Shown: positions 36,583 through 46,962, counted from the stretch's first letter. The stretch is 64,000 nt of DNA from Sinomonas cellulolyticus (GCF_014656475.1 NZ_BNCM01000007.1:62001-126000); one strand, 5' to 3'. Translations and numbers: made by a program. Notes: generated by a model not told the origin, from the sequence alone.

Positions 36583-37050
36583 TCACGGAGCAGGGGCCGG
36601 GCCCGCCTCGGGGCCTTCGGCTGACGGTGCGGCGGCACCTCCACGCGAGGCGCCGCCAGCGGACGACGGCGCGTGCTCGCCGTCGTGCGCCGGAGCGGCC
36701 GGCCCAGCGGGCAGCTCAGCGCCGTCCGGCGGCGTGGTGGCCTCCGGCCGCGTCGTGGCCTCCGGCGGCGTGGTGGCCTCCGGCTCGTCGACCTCCTCCA
36801 CGACGGCCCGCTCCGTGCGGCGAAGGAGGACGCGGTCCAGGATGAGGGCCACCACCCCGCCCACGAGCACGCCAGCCGCGGCGAACAGCACGAGGAAGTA
36901 TCCGAAGACCGAGCCCTGGGTGTAGTCCTTCGGGGCCGGGACGGCGTACGAGGTCACGGCCGCGACGACAACGCCGAGCAGGCCGCCGGCCACGAGGAAC
37001 GGGACGTACTTGGGCGCACGGCGGACGGTGATCTGGCGCTGGGTGGGCAT
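36583..37050 (-). CDS. Small membrane protein with Pro/Ala/Thr-rich tail
   Basis: A 155-residue protein with two hydrophobic helices (about 15-35 and 49-72) and a long cytoplasmic tail of low complexity. The tail contains PEATT repeats and then AHDGEHAPSS at 121-130, whose DNA is a copy of the dispersed palindrome. Function unknown; similar small membrane proteins accompany purF in related genomes. ATG 37050. It ends 12 bases before purF starts. Confidence 0.7.
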   Translation of the reverse strand: MPTQRQITVRRAPKYVPFLVAGGLLGVVVAAVTSYAVPAPKDYTQGSVFGYFLVLFAAAGVLVGGVVALILDRVLLRRTERAVVEEVDEPEATTPPEATTRPEATTPPDGAELPAGPAAPAHDGEHAPSSAGGASRGGAAAPSAEGPEAGPAPAP

Positions 37051-37095
37051 GGGTCCAGTCTACGGGGCCGTGCGCTGCAGAGGTGGCCGGTGACC

Positions 37096-37197
37096 AGAGA
37101 CCCCGCAACGCTCCGCCAGAGACCCCGCAACGCTCCGCCAGAGACCCCGCAACACTCCGGTTGCGGGGTCTCTGGCGGGCTGTTGCGGGGTCTCTGG
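37096..37197. repeat. Hairpin repeat array 1 (22-base units)
   Basis: Three direct copies of an AGAGACCCCGCAAC unit start at 37096, 37118 and 37140 (22-base period). Two inverted copies follow (GTTGCGGGGTCTCTGG at 37160-37175 and 37182-37197). The third copy and the first inverted copy form a perfect 16-base stem with a 6-base loop (37138-37175). The array follows the permease stop (minus strand), so it can act as a strong terminator. Its units resemble those of array 2. Confidence 0.85.
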
Positions 37198-37210
37198 CCT
37201 CAGGTGGCGA

Positions 37211-38707
37211 TCAGTGCCCGTGGGCCCCGTTCCTGGCCTTGACCGGCACCTCGTTGCCCTCCTTGTCGAGGATCCTACCGTCCTCGCAGCGGTCGCCCTC
37301 CTCGAGGCACTCGAGCACCTCTTCGGGAATGACGCGGACCGGCGCGGCGCCGAAGACCGACGGGTCATGCGGCGTGCCCCGCTTGAACACGTTGAAGATG
37401 ATGTTCAGCAGGACGGCCATGATGGCGGCGGAGCTGATGCCCGAGTCGAAGATGACCTGGAACCACGAGGGGAAGTGGGCATAGAACGTCGGGCTGACCA
37501 CCGGGACGAGGCCGAACGCGATTGACGTCGCCACGATGACCAGGTTCATGTTGTCCTTGTAGTCCACCTTGGACAGGGTCCGGATGCCCGAGGCCGCGAC
37601 CGTGCCGAAGAGCACGACGCCTGCGCCGCCGAGGACGGGCATGGGGATCGCTGCCACGACCCGGCCGAGCACAGGGAGCAGGCCGAGCACCACCAGGACG
37701 CCGCCGCCCGCTGCGACCGCGAAGCGGCTCTTGATCCCCGTGACGGCCACGAGGCCGACGTTCTGTGCGAACGCGCTCTGGGTGAAGCCGTTGAAGACCG
37801 GGGACACCGCGGAGGAGAGCATGTCGGCACGGAGGCCGTTGGCGATGCGCTTCGAGTCGACCGTGGCCCCGGTGACCTCGGCCACCGCGAGGATGTCCGC
37901 CGTCGTCTCCGTGAGGATGACGAGGACCACGATGACCATCGAGATGATCGCGGCGGGCTCGAAGGTCGGGAGGCCGAAGTGGAACGGCTCGGGGAAGGCG
38001 AAGACAGGGCCGTTGAGGACCTGGGAGAAGTCCGCTTTGCCGAGGAAGACCGCGATGACCGTCCCGATGACGATCGAGAGCAGGATCGACAGGCGCGAGA
38101 CCATCCCGCTGCCCAGCTTGCTCAGGATCATGATGACCGCGAGCGTGAGCGCCATCAGGCCGATGTTCGCGGGGCTGCCGTAGTCCGGGGCCTTGGCGTT
38201 CCCGCCCAGGGCCCAGCCGGCAGCTACCGGCACGAGCGAGAGGCCGATGGTGGTGATCACCACGCCCGTCACCACCGGCGGGAAGAAGTGGATGATCTTG
38301 GCGAAGAACGGTGCGACGAGGAGGCCGATGACCGAGGCGGCCATGACGGCACCGAACACCGACGGAAGGCCGCCGCCTCCGTTGACGATCGCGAGCAGGG
38401 TGGCGACCGAGGCGAACGAGGTCCCCTGCACGAGCGGCAGCTGCGAGCCGAACCACTTGACGCCGAGCGTCTGCAGCAGCGTCGCGAGGCCGCCGATGAA
38501 GAGGCAGGCCGTGATCAGCAGCGCGAGATCGGGGCCTTTGAGGCCGGCCGCCGAGCCGATGATGAGCGGCGGCGCGATGATGCCGCCGTACATCGTCAGC
38601 ACGTGCTGGAACCCGTACGCGAACGCAGTTCCGAGGGGAAGCTTCTGGTCTTCTGGCCGTGCAGCCTCGGTCTGTGCCTCAGATGCGGGCGCGGACTTTC
38701 GGGACAT
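37211..38707 (-). CDS. NCS2-type xanthine/urate permease
   Basis: A 498-residue membrane protein with about 14 segments. The NCS2 signature QNVGLVAVTGIKSR and FGSQLPLVQGTSFA are clear. Family members carry uracil, xanthine or urate with protons. It lies directly downstream of uricase in the purine-degradation unit, so urate or xanthine is the likely substrate. The start is ATG 38707. The gap from uricase holds three stem-loops that may reduce readthrough. Confidence 0.9.
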   Translation of the reverse strand: MSRKSAPASEAQTEAARPEDQKLPLGTAFAYGFQHVLTMYGGIIAPPLIIGSAAGLKGPDLALLITACLFIGGLATLLQTLGVKWFGSQLPLVQGTSFASVATLLAIVNGGGGLPSVFGAVMAASVIGLLVAPFFAKIIHFFPPVVTGVVITTIGLSLVPVAAGWALGGNAKAPDYGSPANIGLMALTLAVIMILSKLGSGMVSRLSILLSIVIGTVIAVFLGKADFSQVLNGPVFAFPEPFHFGLPTFEPAAIISMVIVVLVILTETTADILAVAEVTGATVDSKRIANGLRADMLSSAVSPVFNGFTQSAFAQNVGLVAVTGIKSRFAVAAGGGVLVVLGLLPVLGRVVAAIPMPVLGGAGVVLFGTVAASGIRTLSKVDYKDNMNLVIVATSIAFGLVPVVSPTFYAHFPSWFQVIFDSGISSAAIMAVLLNIIFNVFKRGTPHDPSVFGAAPVRVIPEEVLECLEEGDRCEDGRILDKEGNEVPVKARNGAHGH

Positions 38708-38768
38708 AGCGGACCTCCTTGTCAGCTGTGATATTCCGAGTGCGCAACTTGGGGTGGAGGGGATGGAT

Positions 38769-38811
38769 GCCGCGGGCGGCCGGCCCCAGGGAGGGCGGTG
38801 CCGCCCGCGGC
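38769..38811 (-). terminator. 12-bp hairpin in the uricase-permease gap
   Basis: GCCGCGGGCGGC (38769-38780) and GCCGCCCGCGGC (38800-38811) are perfect arms around a 19-base loop. It is the third of three stacked stem-loops read after the uricase stop on the minus strand. Confidence 0.65.
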
Positions 38812-38839
38812 GGTCTGGTGGCCCCCGGGAGGGGGCGGT

Positions 38840-38859
38840 ATCGCCTCAGGCGAGGCGAT
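38840..38859 (-). repeat. 8-bp hairpin in the uricase-permease gap
   Basis: ATCGCCTC-AGGC-GAGGCGAT, a perfect 8-base stem with a 4-base loop, the middle one of the three stem-loops between uricase and the permease. Confidence 0.6.
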
Positions 38860-38860
38860 C

Positions 38861-38910
38861 GGGAGGAGGACGACGGCGGCCGGAGTTCACCGCCGTCGTG
38901 CACGCCTCCC
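38861..38910 (-). terminator. Hairpin with dispersed palindrome after uricase
   Basis: Inner arms ACGACGGCGG (38870-38879) and CCGCCGTCGT (38890-38899) around a 10-base loop. Outer arms GGGAGG (38861-38866) and CCTCCC (38905-38910) extend the stem. It is the first stem-loop after the uricase stop and a copy of the GCACGACGGCG family. Confidence 0.7.
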
Positions 38911-38946
38911 GTGGGGGTACAGCGGGCGTGCTGGAGCCGGTGGGGC

Positions 38947-39891
38947 TCAGCAGAAGCCGGTGATGCCGTCCCACGCGTCGTTGTCCGCGGAAATGGACTC
39001 CCGCTGGAAGTTCGCCTCGATGAGGCCGTACGGGCGGTCAGCCGCGTAGAAGACCTCGTTGGGGTTGTCGAGGCCGAACGGCGTCAGGTCCACGAGGAAG
39101 TGGTGCTTGTTCGGGGTCGAGAAGCGAAGCTCCTCGATCTCCGGGTGGGCCTCGAGGACCTTCTGCGCCATCCCGTACAGCGTGTGCTGCAGGGCGTACG
39201 AGTAGCCCTCGGTGAAGCCCTCGAGCAGGAGCGCCTTGACGTCGTCGTACGACTTGTTGAAGTCGACCGAGCCGTTCGCGATCGCCTCCGGGCTGTAGCG
39301 CCAGCGGGCCGAGACGTCGGTGGCCAGGATGCGGTCCGTCGTCTCCTCGAGCGTGGTGAAGCGGTCCTTCGGGTAGCCCACGAAGCCCGACTGGGTCGAC
39401 TTCAGGACCGTGAGGTCGTTCAGGCCGGAGATGACCTGGATGGTGTCCCCTTCCTTCACGACCACCGCGTTGCGGACCTCCTGGCCCTTGCGGACGAAGG
39501 AGTGGTCGTGGCCCTCGGCCTTGCCCTGAGACGGCGCTGAAATGCGCTCCCAGGCGTACTGCTCGGCTTCCCAACGGCCGCCGGTGACCCAGCCGAACTC
39601 GGACGTGAAGTGGTTCGCGAGGCGGATGAGGAACTGCTCGGGCGAGCCGACGCCATCACGGGCGAACCCGAAGACGGTGTTCTTCTGGGTGTCGGTCGGG
39701 ACGACGTGGCCGTTGTCGCCGTCGAAGTGCGCCGCGTCGAAGTCGCCGCGCAGCTGCGACGTGACGCTCAGGTCCTCGATCTCGTGGCGGTCGGTGTCGC
39801 GGGTGACCTTGACGACCCGGACCTCGGCCTTGCCGTACTGGTTCTTGCCCAGGACGATCTTGGTGTTCTCGTTGCTGTTGTTCTGCGCCAT
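38947..39891 (-). CDS. pucL: Urate oxidase (uricase)
   Basis: A 314-residue cofactor-free uricase with two T-fold repeats. Visible blocks: LGKNQYGKAEVRVVKV near the start, VVPTDTQKNTVFGFA (catalytic Thr region), STQSGFVGYPKDRFTTL (substrate-binding) and STPNKHHFLVDL. It oxidises urate to 5-hydroxyisourate and hydrogen peroxide. ATG 39891 follows hpxT-like uraH by four bases in the same operon. Confidence 0.96.
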   Translation of the reverse strand: MAQNNSNENTKIVLGKNQYGKAEVRVVKVTRDTDRHEIEDLSVTSQLRGDFDAAHFDGDNGHVVPTDTQKNTVFGFARDGVGSPEQFLIRLANHFTSEFGWVTGGRWEAEQYAWERISAPSQGKAEGHDHSFVRKGQEVRNAVVVKEGDTIQVISGLNDLTVLKSTQSGFVGYPKDRFTTLEETTDRILATDVSARWRYSPEAIANGSVDFNKSYDDVKALLLEGFTEGYSYALQHTLYGMAQKVLEAHPEIEELRFSTPNKHHFLVDLTPFGLDNPNEVFYAADRPYGLIEANFQRESISADNDAWDGITGFC

Positions 39892-39895
39892 GGCG

Positions 39896-40237
39896 CTAGC
39901 TCCCTCGGTACGTTGAAAAGGCGAAAGGACTCAGCAGGAGCGGCACGTGGTAGTGCGCCTCCGCCGCGTTGACTGTGAAGGTCAGCGAAACCTCCGGGAA
40001 GAAGGTGTCCTGTCCGATGCCGGCGAAGTACGGTCCGGTCGCGAACTGGAGGCGGTACTCACCGCTGTCCAGCTGCTCGGGGCCGAGCTCTTTCACCCGC
40101 CCGTCTGCATCGGTGATGCCCGTGCCAATCCGGGACCATGCGCCGCCGTCGCGGGCGTAGAGTTCGACGGCGACACCTGCTGCCGGCTTGCCGGCAGCGG
40201 TATCCAGAATGTGGGTGGTCACATGTGAGACGCTCAC
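39896..40237 (-). CDS. uraH: 5-hydroxyisourate hydrolase (transthyretin-like)
   Basis: A 113-residue transthyretin-like protein: SHVTTHILDTAAGKPAAGV at the N-terminus (catalytic His), KELGPEQLDSGEYRLQF in the middle, and the diagnostic C-terminal tetrapeptide YRGS. It hydrolyses 5-hydroxyisourate to OHCU. GTG 40237 lies four bases after the uraD stop. Confidence 0.96.
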   Translation of the reverse strand: MSVSHVTTHILDTAAGKPAAGVAVELYARDGGAWSRIGTGITDADGRVKELGPEQLDSGEYRLQFATGPYFAGIGQDTFFPEVSLTFTVNAAEAHYHVPLLLSPFAFSTYRGS

Positions 40238-40241
40238 GCGC

Positions 40242-40787
40242 TCAGGCTCCTTTCGAAGCGAAGGTCCCGCCGTGGGAAGGCTCGGCGCTCTGCTCGGCCA
40301 CGCTCTGCTCGAGGCGGAGCACCGCGATTTCGCGCAGCTGACCGGCGACGACGCGCTCCTCCTGCTCGGGCGTGTGGCCCAGCCGCTCCCGGAGCGACTG
40401 GAGCATCTCGTCGGCGCTCCGGCCGGCCGCGCGGATCAGGAAGACCCGGCCGAACTTCTCCTCGTAGGCTCGGTTGCCTTCCGCCAGCGCGGCGGCGATC
40501 CCTTGGTCGCCGTGGTCCACGCCAGCCTGCTCGCGGCGGGACATGGCGGCTTCGGTGCTCTGCGCCCTGGGCGTCTCGCCGATGCGGGGATGGTGGGCGA
40601 GAGCCGATTCCAGCTCTGCGCTCGTGAAGGGGTGGGCCGCGGTGCGGGCAGTCTCGAGGAGGGCGTCCAAGCCCGCGAACGGGCGGGCTGCGGTGATCTC
40701 CTCGACCCAGCGGTCGACGTCGAGGCACGGCTTCAGGAGTTCTCGTGCCTTCTCGGCGGGGGCGGCGTTGAACTGTTCAAGCAGCAT
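40242..40787 (-). CDS. uraD: 2-oxo-4-hydroxy-4-carboxy-5-ureidoimidazoline decarboxylase
   Basis: A 181-residue OHCU decarboxylase. HPRIGE (catalytic His and Glu), a following EQAGVD block and FLIRAAGRS are family hallmarks. It yields S-allantoin. It is the first gene of a four-gene unit (uraD, uraH, pucL, permease) whose promoter contains an IclR-type box. ATG 40787. It uses an unusual order: decarboxylase first, then the hydrolase and the oxidase that act before it. Confidence 0.94.
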   Translation of the reverse strand: MLLEQFNAAPAEKARELLKPCLDVDRWVEEITAARPFAGLDALLETARTAAHPFTSAELESALAHHPRIGETPRAQSTEAAMSRREQAGVDHGDQGIAAALAEGNRAYEEKFGRVFLIRAAGRSADEMLQSLRERLGHTPEQEERVVAGQLREIAVLRLEQSVAEQSAEPSHGGTFASKGA

Positions 40788-40865
40788 GCTTGTCTGGTCC
40801 TCAACTGCTCAATGCTGGCATCCACGGTGACGGCTATACGGAACAGCGGTGTCCAGAACATCTGG

Positions 40866-40882
40866 GTTCCGTATCGTGGAAC
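40866..40882. promoter_or_regulatory. IclR-type operator upstream of uraD
   Basis: GTTCCGTATCGTGGAAC: TTCC and GGAA arms around a 7-base core. An inverted half site ATACGGAAC lies at 40836-40844. It sits about 25 bases downstream of the -10 box, a roadblock position. The same pattern recurs before hyi, maeB, aceE/SDR and the 62-residue gene. Confidence 0.72.
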
Positions 40883-40905
40883 TGTTATTTCAGCATGTGC
40901 AATTA

Positions 40906-40934
40906 GTCTGCCCTACGGATGCTGTGACTGTCAA
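40906..40934 (-). promoter_or_regulatory. uraD operon promoter
   Basis: Minus strand: -35 TTGACA (40929-40934), 17-base spacer, -10 CAGACT (40906-40911). The leader is about 110 bases and contains the operator. Confidence 0.7.
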
Positions 40935-41002
40935 CACATCCGGGTGATCTGGGATACATAATTTTAGCGGAAGTCCGGCCGGTCACGCCGGAGGACACAG
41001 AA

Positions 41003-41030
41003 GGGCCCCGGACCAGGTGGTCCGGGGCCC
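41003..41030 (-). terminator. Terminator after the peroxiredoxin gene
   Basis: GGGCCCCGGACCA, GG, TGGTCCGGGGCCC: a perfect 13-base stem with a 2-base tip, 33 bases after the bcp stop. It closes the hyi-to-bcp block. Confidence 0.8.
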
Positions 41031-41062
41031 GGGCAGCGGCTTGTTGGGCCGGCCGCGGCGTC

Positions 41063-41536
41063 TCAGACGCCGAGCTTGCTCCTCAGCGCTGCGACGTGGC
41101 CGTTCGCGTCCACGCCGTAGTCGATCGACTCGATGGTGCCGTCGGGGGAGACCACGGCGGTGGAGCGGAGGATGCCCTCGCGCACCTCGCCCTTGACGAT
41201 CCTTTCCCCCCACGCGCCCCAGGCCCGGGCGACGGCCGCGCCGTCGTCCGCCAGGAGCGGGAAGGTGAGCGAGTAGTCCTCGGCGAACTTCGCGATGTCC
41301 TCGACGGGGTCAGGGGAAATGCCGATGACACTCACCCCCGCCGCGTTGAGCGCGTCGAGGCTGTCCCTGAAGTCGCAGGCCTCGGTGGTGCATCCGGGCG
41401 TGGCGGCCTTCGGGTAGAAGTACACGACCACCCGCCGGCCGCGGAAGTCGTCGAGGGAGACGGTCTTCCCGGACTCATCCGGGAGTGAGAACGTGGGGGC
41501 CTGCTGCCCAGCGGTGAGCTTCGTCAGTGCTGTCAA
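41063..41536 (-). CDS. bcp: Thioredoxin-dependent peroxiredoxin (BCP/PrxQ type)
   Basis: A 157-residue peroxiredoxin with PGCTTEAC holding the peroxidatic Cys and the resolving Cys five residues later (CxxxxC), as in atypical 2-Cys PrxQ. It reduces peroxides with thioredoxin. A TTG start at 41536 is chosen because AGGAGGA lies seven bases upstream; no ATG or GTG fits better. It follows allantoinase by 23 bases. Uricase produces hydrogen peroxide, so a peroxidase in this cluster makes metabolic sense. Confidence 0.9.
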   Translation of the reverse strand: MTALTKLTAGQQAPTFSLPDESGKTVSLDDFRGRRVVVYFYPKAATPGCTTEACDFRDSLDALNAAGVSVIGISPDPVEDIAKFAEDYSLTFPLLADDGAAVARAWGAWGERIVKGEVREGILRSTAVVSPDGTIESIDYGVDANGHVAALRSKLGV

Positions 41537-41559
41537 GGGTTCCTCCTGGTGATTGGGCT

Positions 41560-42900
41560 TCACGCGGTGCCGCGGCGGATCAGTTGGCCCTTCGGCTCGT
41601 TGAAGTCCACCTCGGTGCCGCGCACGAAGGTCCTGCGCACCACGCCTGAGAGCGCCTTGCCCTGGTACGGCGTGATGTGGTTCTTGTGATGCAGCTTCTC
41701 TGCATCCACGATAAACGCCTCGTCCGCGGCGAAGACAGCGAGGTCGGCGTCGTAGCCCGGGGCGAGCGTGCCCTTGCGCTGGAGCCGGGCGAGCTCGGCG
41801 GGCTTGCGGCCCATCCACTCCACGACGCGCTCGAGCGGGATGCCGCGCTGGCGCGCCTCCGTCCAGATGATCGACAAGCCCAGCTGGAGCGAGGAGATGC
41901 CGCCCCAGGCGACGCCGAAGTCGCCGTTCTCGAGGTCCTTGAGGTCAACGGTGCTGGGGGAGTGGTCCGAGACGATGCAGTCGATGACCCCGTCCTCGAG
42001 CCCCTGCCACAGCAGCTCGCGGTTGGAGGCCTCGCGGATCGGCGGGCAGCACTTGAAGGCCGTGGCCCCGTTCGGGATCTCCTCCGCCAGCAGAGTCAGG
42101 TAGTGCGGGCAGGTCTCGACGGTGAGCTTCACGCCGTCGCGCTTCGCCGAGGCGATCATCGCGAGGGCGTCGGAGGACGAGAGGTGCAGGATGTGCGCGC
42201 GGGCGCCGGTCCAGCGGGCGCGCTCGATGACCTCCGCGATCGCGATGTTCTCCGCGCCGCGCGGGCGGGAGTGCAGGAAGCCCTCGTACTCGTCGCCATC
42301 GGGGCTGGGCGCGCGGTCGATCGCGCGGGAGTCTTCGGCATGGACGATCATGAGGCCGTCGAAGCCCGAGAGCTCCGCCATGTCCTTCTCGAGCTCGTCG
42401 GGCTCGAGCGGCGGGAACTCGTCCACGCCCGAGTGCAGCAGGAAGCACTTGAAGCCGAACACGCCCTCGTCGTGCAGCCCGCGGAGGTCGCCGGTGTTGC
42501 CGGGGATGGCGCCGCCCCAGAAGCCGACGTCCACGAAGGCCTGGGTCCGGGCAGAGTCCCGCTTGACGTTGAGCGCGTCGACCGTGACGGTCGGCGGGAT
42601 CGAGTTCAGCGGCATGTCGATGATTGTGGTGACGCCGCCGGCGGCTGCGGCCTTCGTGGCGGACGCGAAGCCCTCCCACTCGGTCCGGCCGGGCTCGTTG
42701 ACGTGCACGTGGGAGTCGACAAGGCCGGGGATGAGCGTCTCATCGTCGGCGAGCTCGATCGTCTCCTTGCCTACGAGGGCATTGCCGAGCGGCTCGAGCG
42801 CGACGATGCGCCCGTCCACGATGCCGACTTCGCGGGGCGCGATGCCCGCCGTCGTGAGGACCTTCCGGCCTCGGATCACCAGGTCGTATTCGGTAGTCAC
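41560..42900 (-). CDS. allB: Allantoinase
   Basis: A 446-residue amidohydrolase of the cyclic imidase group: metal ligands in DSHVHVNEPG (H64, H66), carboxylated Lys in FKCFLLHSG (K151), HAEDS, HILHLSS and DHSP. The motif SHVHVNEPGRTEWEGF is characteristic of AllB rather than dihydroorotase. It opens allantoin to allantoate. The GTG 42900 overlaps the glxK stop (GTGA) and has AAGGAG upstream. Confidence 0.95.
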   Translation of the reverse strand: MTTEYDLVIRGRKVLTTAGIAPREVGIVDGRIVALEPLGNALVGKETIELADDETLIPGLVDSHVHVNEPGRTEWEGFASATKAAAAGGVTTIIDMPLNSIPPTVTVDALNVKRDSARTQAFVDVGFWGGAIPGNTGDLRGLHDEGVFGFKCFLLHSGVDEFPPLEPDELEKDMAELSGFDGLMIVHAEDSRAIDRAPSPDGDEYEGFLHSRPRGAENIAIAEVIERARWTGARAHILHLSSSDALAMIASAKRDGVKLTVETCPHYLTLLAEEIPNGATAFKCCPPIREASNRELLWQGLEDGVIDCIVSDHSPSTVDLKDLENGDFGVAWGGISSLQLGLSIIWTEARQRGIPLERVVEWMGRKPAELARLQRKGTLAPGYDADLAVFAADEAFIVDAEKLHHKNHITPYQGKALSGVVRRTFVRGTEVDFNEPKGQLIRRGTA

Positions 42901-44063
42901 CGCACGGGCTCCTTCCTGCTGTTGCTGTCAACGATTGTCACGGCCAGATCTCTCCCGAGGCGCCGCAGGAGGCTTGCAGCCTCCCGGATGCACGTGTCCA
43001 CGTCCGGCTCGAGGTCCGTGAGCGCGTGCACGGAGGCGAACCCAGCCTTGGCCCGGGATGCGGCGTCGAGCTGGCTGCGCCCGCACACCGCGACCACGGG
43101 GATTCCGAACGCCGCGGCCTCCGCGGCGACGCCCACCGGTGCCTTCCCGGACAGGGACTGCGCGTCGAGGCTGCCCTCGCCCGTGACCACGAGGTCAGCG
43201 CCGGCGAGCTTCCCGCGCAGGCCGGTGAACTCGACGACGACGTCGATCCCGCGCCTCCGCTGGGCCCCGAGGGCGAGTGCAGCGTACCCCACGCCGCCCG
43301 CCGCGCCGGCTCCCGGGATGTCCTTCGAAGCGGCGGCTGCCGGGCCGAGCGCCTCGCCGAGGATCCCGGCGAACCGCGCCAGGGCGGCGTCGAGCGCCTC
43401 CACGTCCGACGGCGATGCCCCCTTCTGCGGGCCGAACACGGCCGCCGCTCCACGAACCCCGAGGAGGGGATTGTCGACGTCGGCAGCCAGGGTCAGCTGG
43501 GCGCCGTCGAGCCGGGTGTCGAGGCCGGACAGGTCCGCTGCGGCGATCCGCGCGAGGGCCGCGCCTCCGAGCGGGAGGTCGAGCCCGGCGTCGTCCGTGA
43601 ACCGCGCGCCGAGGCCCGCGAGCATGCCCGCGCCGCCGTCCGTGCAGGCGCTGCCGCCCACGCCGAGGATGATGCGTCGGCAGCCCGCGTCGAGTGCCGC
43701 GCGGATGAGCTGGCCGGTGCCGAGGCTCGTGGCACCGAGCGCGTCGAGCGTTCCGCCGAGCAGGACGTCGAGGCCGGAGGCCGCGGCCATCTCGATGACC
43801 GCGGTCCTGGTCCGCTCCGGGCCGTCCGAGACGGCGAACTCGGCCGTGAGCGGCTGCCCCGTCGGACCGGCGACCACCGCCCGGCGCGGGGTGAAGCCCG
43901 CGCCGAGCGCTGCGCTCACGGTTCCCTCGCCGCCGTCGGCCACGGGGACCTGGACGAGCTCGGCCTCGGGCAGCACCTGGCGGATGCCGGCCGCGAGGGC
44001 GTCGGCCACCCCTGCGGCGGTGAGGGACCCCTTGAACTTGTCGGGGGCGAGGACGATCTTCAT
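42897..44063 (-). CDS. glxK: Glycerate kinase (GlxK/GarK family)
   Basis: A 388-residue kinase: MKIVLAPDKFKGSLTA at the N-terminus, VPVADGGEGT, LGVGGSACTDGGAGM and VTGEGSLDAQSLSGKAP, all family signatures. It phosphorylates glycerate made from tartronate semialdehyde. ATG 44063 is chosen over an upstream in-frame start in the gcl gap. It overlaps allB by four bases and follows gcl by 16. Confidence 0.95.
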   Translation of the reverse strand: MKIVLAPDKFKGSLTAAGVADALAAGIRQVLPEAELVQVPVADGGEGTVSAALGAGFTPRRAVVAGPTGQPLTAEFAVSDGPERTRTAVIEMAAASGLDVLLGGTLDALGATSLGTGQLIRAALDAGCRRIILGVGGSACTDGGAGMLAGLGARFTDDAGLDLPLGGAALARIAAADLSGLDTRLDGAQLTLAADVDNPLLGVRGAAAVFGPQKGASPSDVEALDAALARFAGILGEALGPAAAASKDIPGAGAAGGVGYAALALGAQRRRGIDVVVEFTGLRGKLAGADLVVTGEGSLDAQSLSGKAPVGVAAEAAAFGIPVVAVCGRSQLDAASRAKAGFASVHALTDLEPDVDTCIREAASLLRRLGRDLAVTIVDSNSRKEPVR

Positions 44064-44079
44064 GGTGTCGGTCCCGGCC

Positions 44080-45888
<1,809 letters not shown>

Positions 45889-45949
45889 TGCCGTTGCTCC
45901 TTACTGGGAAGTCTCTGCTGGGTCTTGGGGAAGTGGTGGGGGAAGTGGG

Positions 45950-46050
45950 GCCGGCCCCGGGGTTGCGCGCCCGGGGCCGGCGGTCTGTGGGGCACCGCCC
46001 GCGCGACGCGGGGTGCCGTGCGCACGACAGCGAGCGGTCGCCGTCGTGCG
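45950..46050 (-). terminator. Two hairpins between glxR and gcl
   Basis: Hairpin one: GCCGGCCCCGGG (45950-45961) and CCCGGGGCCGGC (45970-45981), 12-base stem, 8-base loop. Hairpin two: CGCACGACAGCGA (46021-46033), GCGG, TCGCCGTCGTGCG (46038-46050), 13 bases with one mismatch, a copy of the dispersed palindrome. They lie between co-directional genes, so partial termination or mRNA protection is likely. Confidence 0.7.
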
Positions 46051-46071
46051 TGCAAGGGAAGTTCTGCGGGG

Positions 46072-46962
46072 CTACTTCTTGCCGGAGAGCTCGTTGGTGA
46101 GCTTGAAGAGGCCCGAGTGGTCGAGGCCCCCGTCGCCGCGGGCCACGAGGGCCGAGACGAGCTGGGCGACGGCTGCGCCCAGCGGGACCACCACGCCAGC
46201 TTCGCGGGCGGCCGAGGTGACGATGCCGAGGTCCTTGTTGTGCAGGGCCAGGCGGAAGCCCGGGTCGAAGTTGCGGTCGAGCATCTTCTGGCCCTTCTGG
46301 TCCAGGACCTTCGAGCCGGCGAGTCCTCCGCCGAGGACCTTGAGGGCCGCGTCCGTGTCGACGCCATATGCCTCGAGGAACACGATGGCCTCGGAGAGCG
46401 CCTGGATGTTGACGGCGACGATGAGCTGGTTCGCCGCCTTCACGGTCTGGCCGGAGCCCGAGGGGCCTACGTGGACGATGGTCCTGCCGACCGCCTCGAG
46501 GATCGGGAGGGCGGCGTCGAAGTCCGCCTTCTCGCCGCCGACCATGATCGAGAGCACGGCGTCGATGGCACCCTGCTCGCCGCCGGAGACCGGGGCGTCG
46601 AGGGGGCGGATGCCGGCTTCGCGGGCGTCAGCGGCGAGGCGCGCTGCGACGTCGGGACGGATCGAGGACGCGTCGATCCACAGGGCGCCCTTCGGCGCGT
46701 TCGCGAAGACTCCCTCCGCTCCGGAGACGACGCCCTCGACGTCGGGGGAGTCCGGGACCATCGTGATGACGACGTCTGCGTCCTTGACCGCCTCCGCGAT
46801 GCTCGCTGCCCCCTCGCCGCCCTCGGCGACGAGCTTGGTCACCTTGTCCTCGCTGCGGTTGTAGCCGGTGACCTGGTGGCCGGCCTTGACGAGGTTGACG
46901 GCCATGGGGAGGCCCATGATGCCGAGGCCGATGACTGCGATCTTGGTCGGGGTGGTGCCCAT
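46072..46962 (-). CDS. glxR: 2-hydroxy-3-oxopropionate (tartronate semialdehyde) reductase
   Basis: A 296-residue beta-hydroxyacid dehydrogenase: AVIGLGIMGLPMAVNLVKAG (dinucleotide fold), DAPVSGGEQGAIDA (substrate loop), GQTVKAANQLIV with the catalytic Lys. It reduces tartronate semialdehyde to glycerate. It follows hyi by 39 bases. ATG 46962. Confidence 0.94.
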   Translation of the reverse strand: MGTTPTKIAVIGLGIMGLPMAVNLVKAGHQVTGYNRSEDKVTKLVAEGGEGAASIAEAVKDADVVITMVPDSPDVEGVVSGAEGVFANAPKGALWIDASSIRPDVAARLAADAREAGIRPLDAPVSGGEQGAIDAVLSIMVGGEKADFDAALPILEAVGRTIVHVGPSGSGQTVKAANQLIVAVNIQALSEAIVFLEAYGVDTDAALKVLGGGLAGSKVLDQKGQKMLDRNFDPGFRLALHNKDLGIVTSAAREAGVVVPLGAAVAQLVSALVARGDGGLDHSGLFKLTNELSGKK

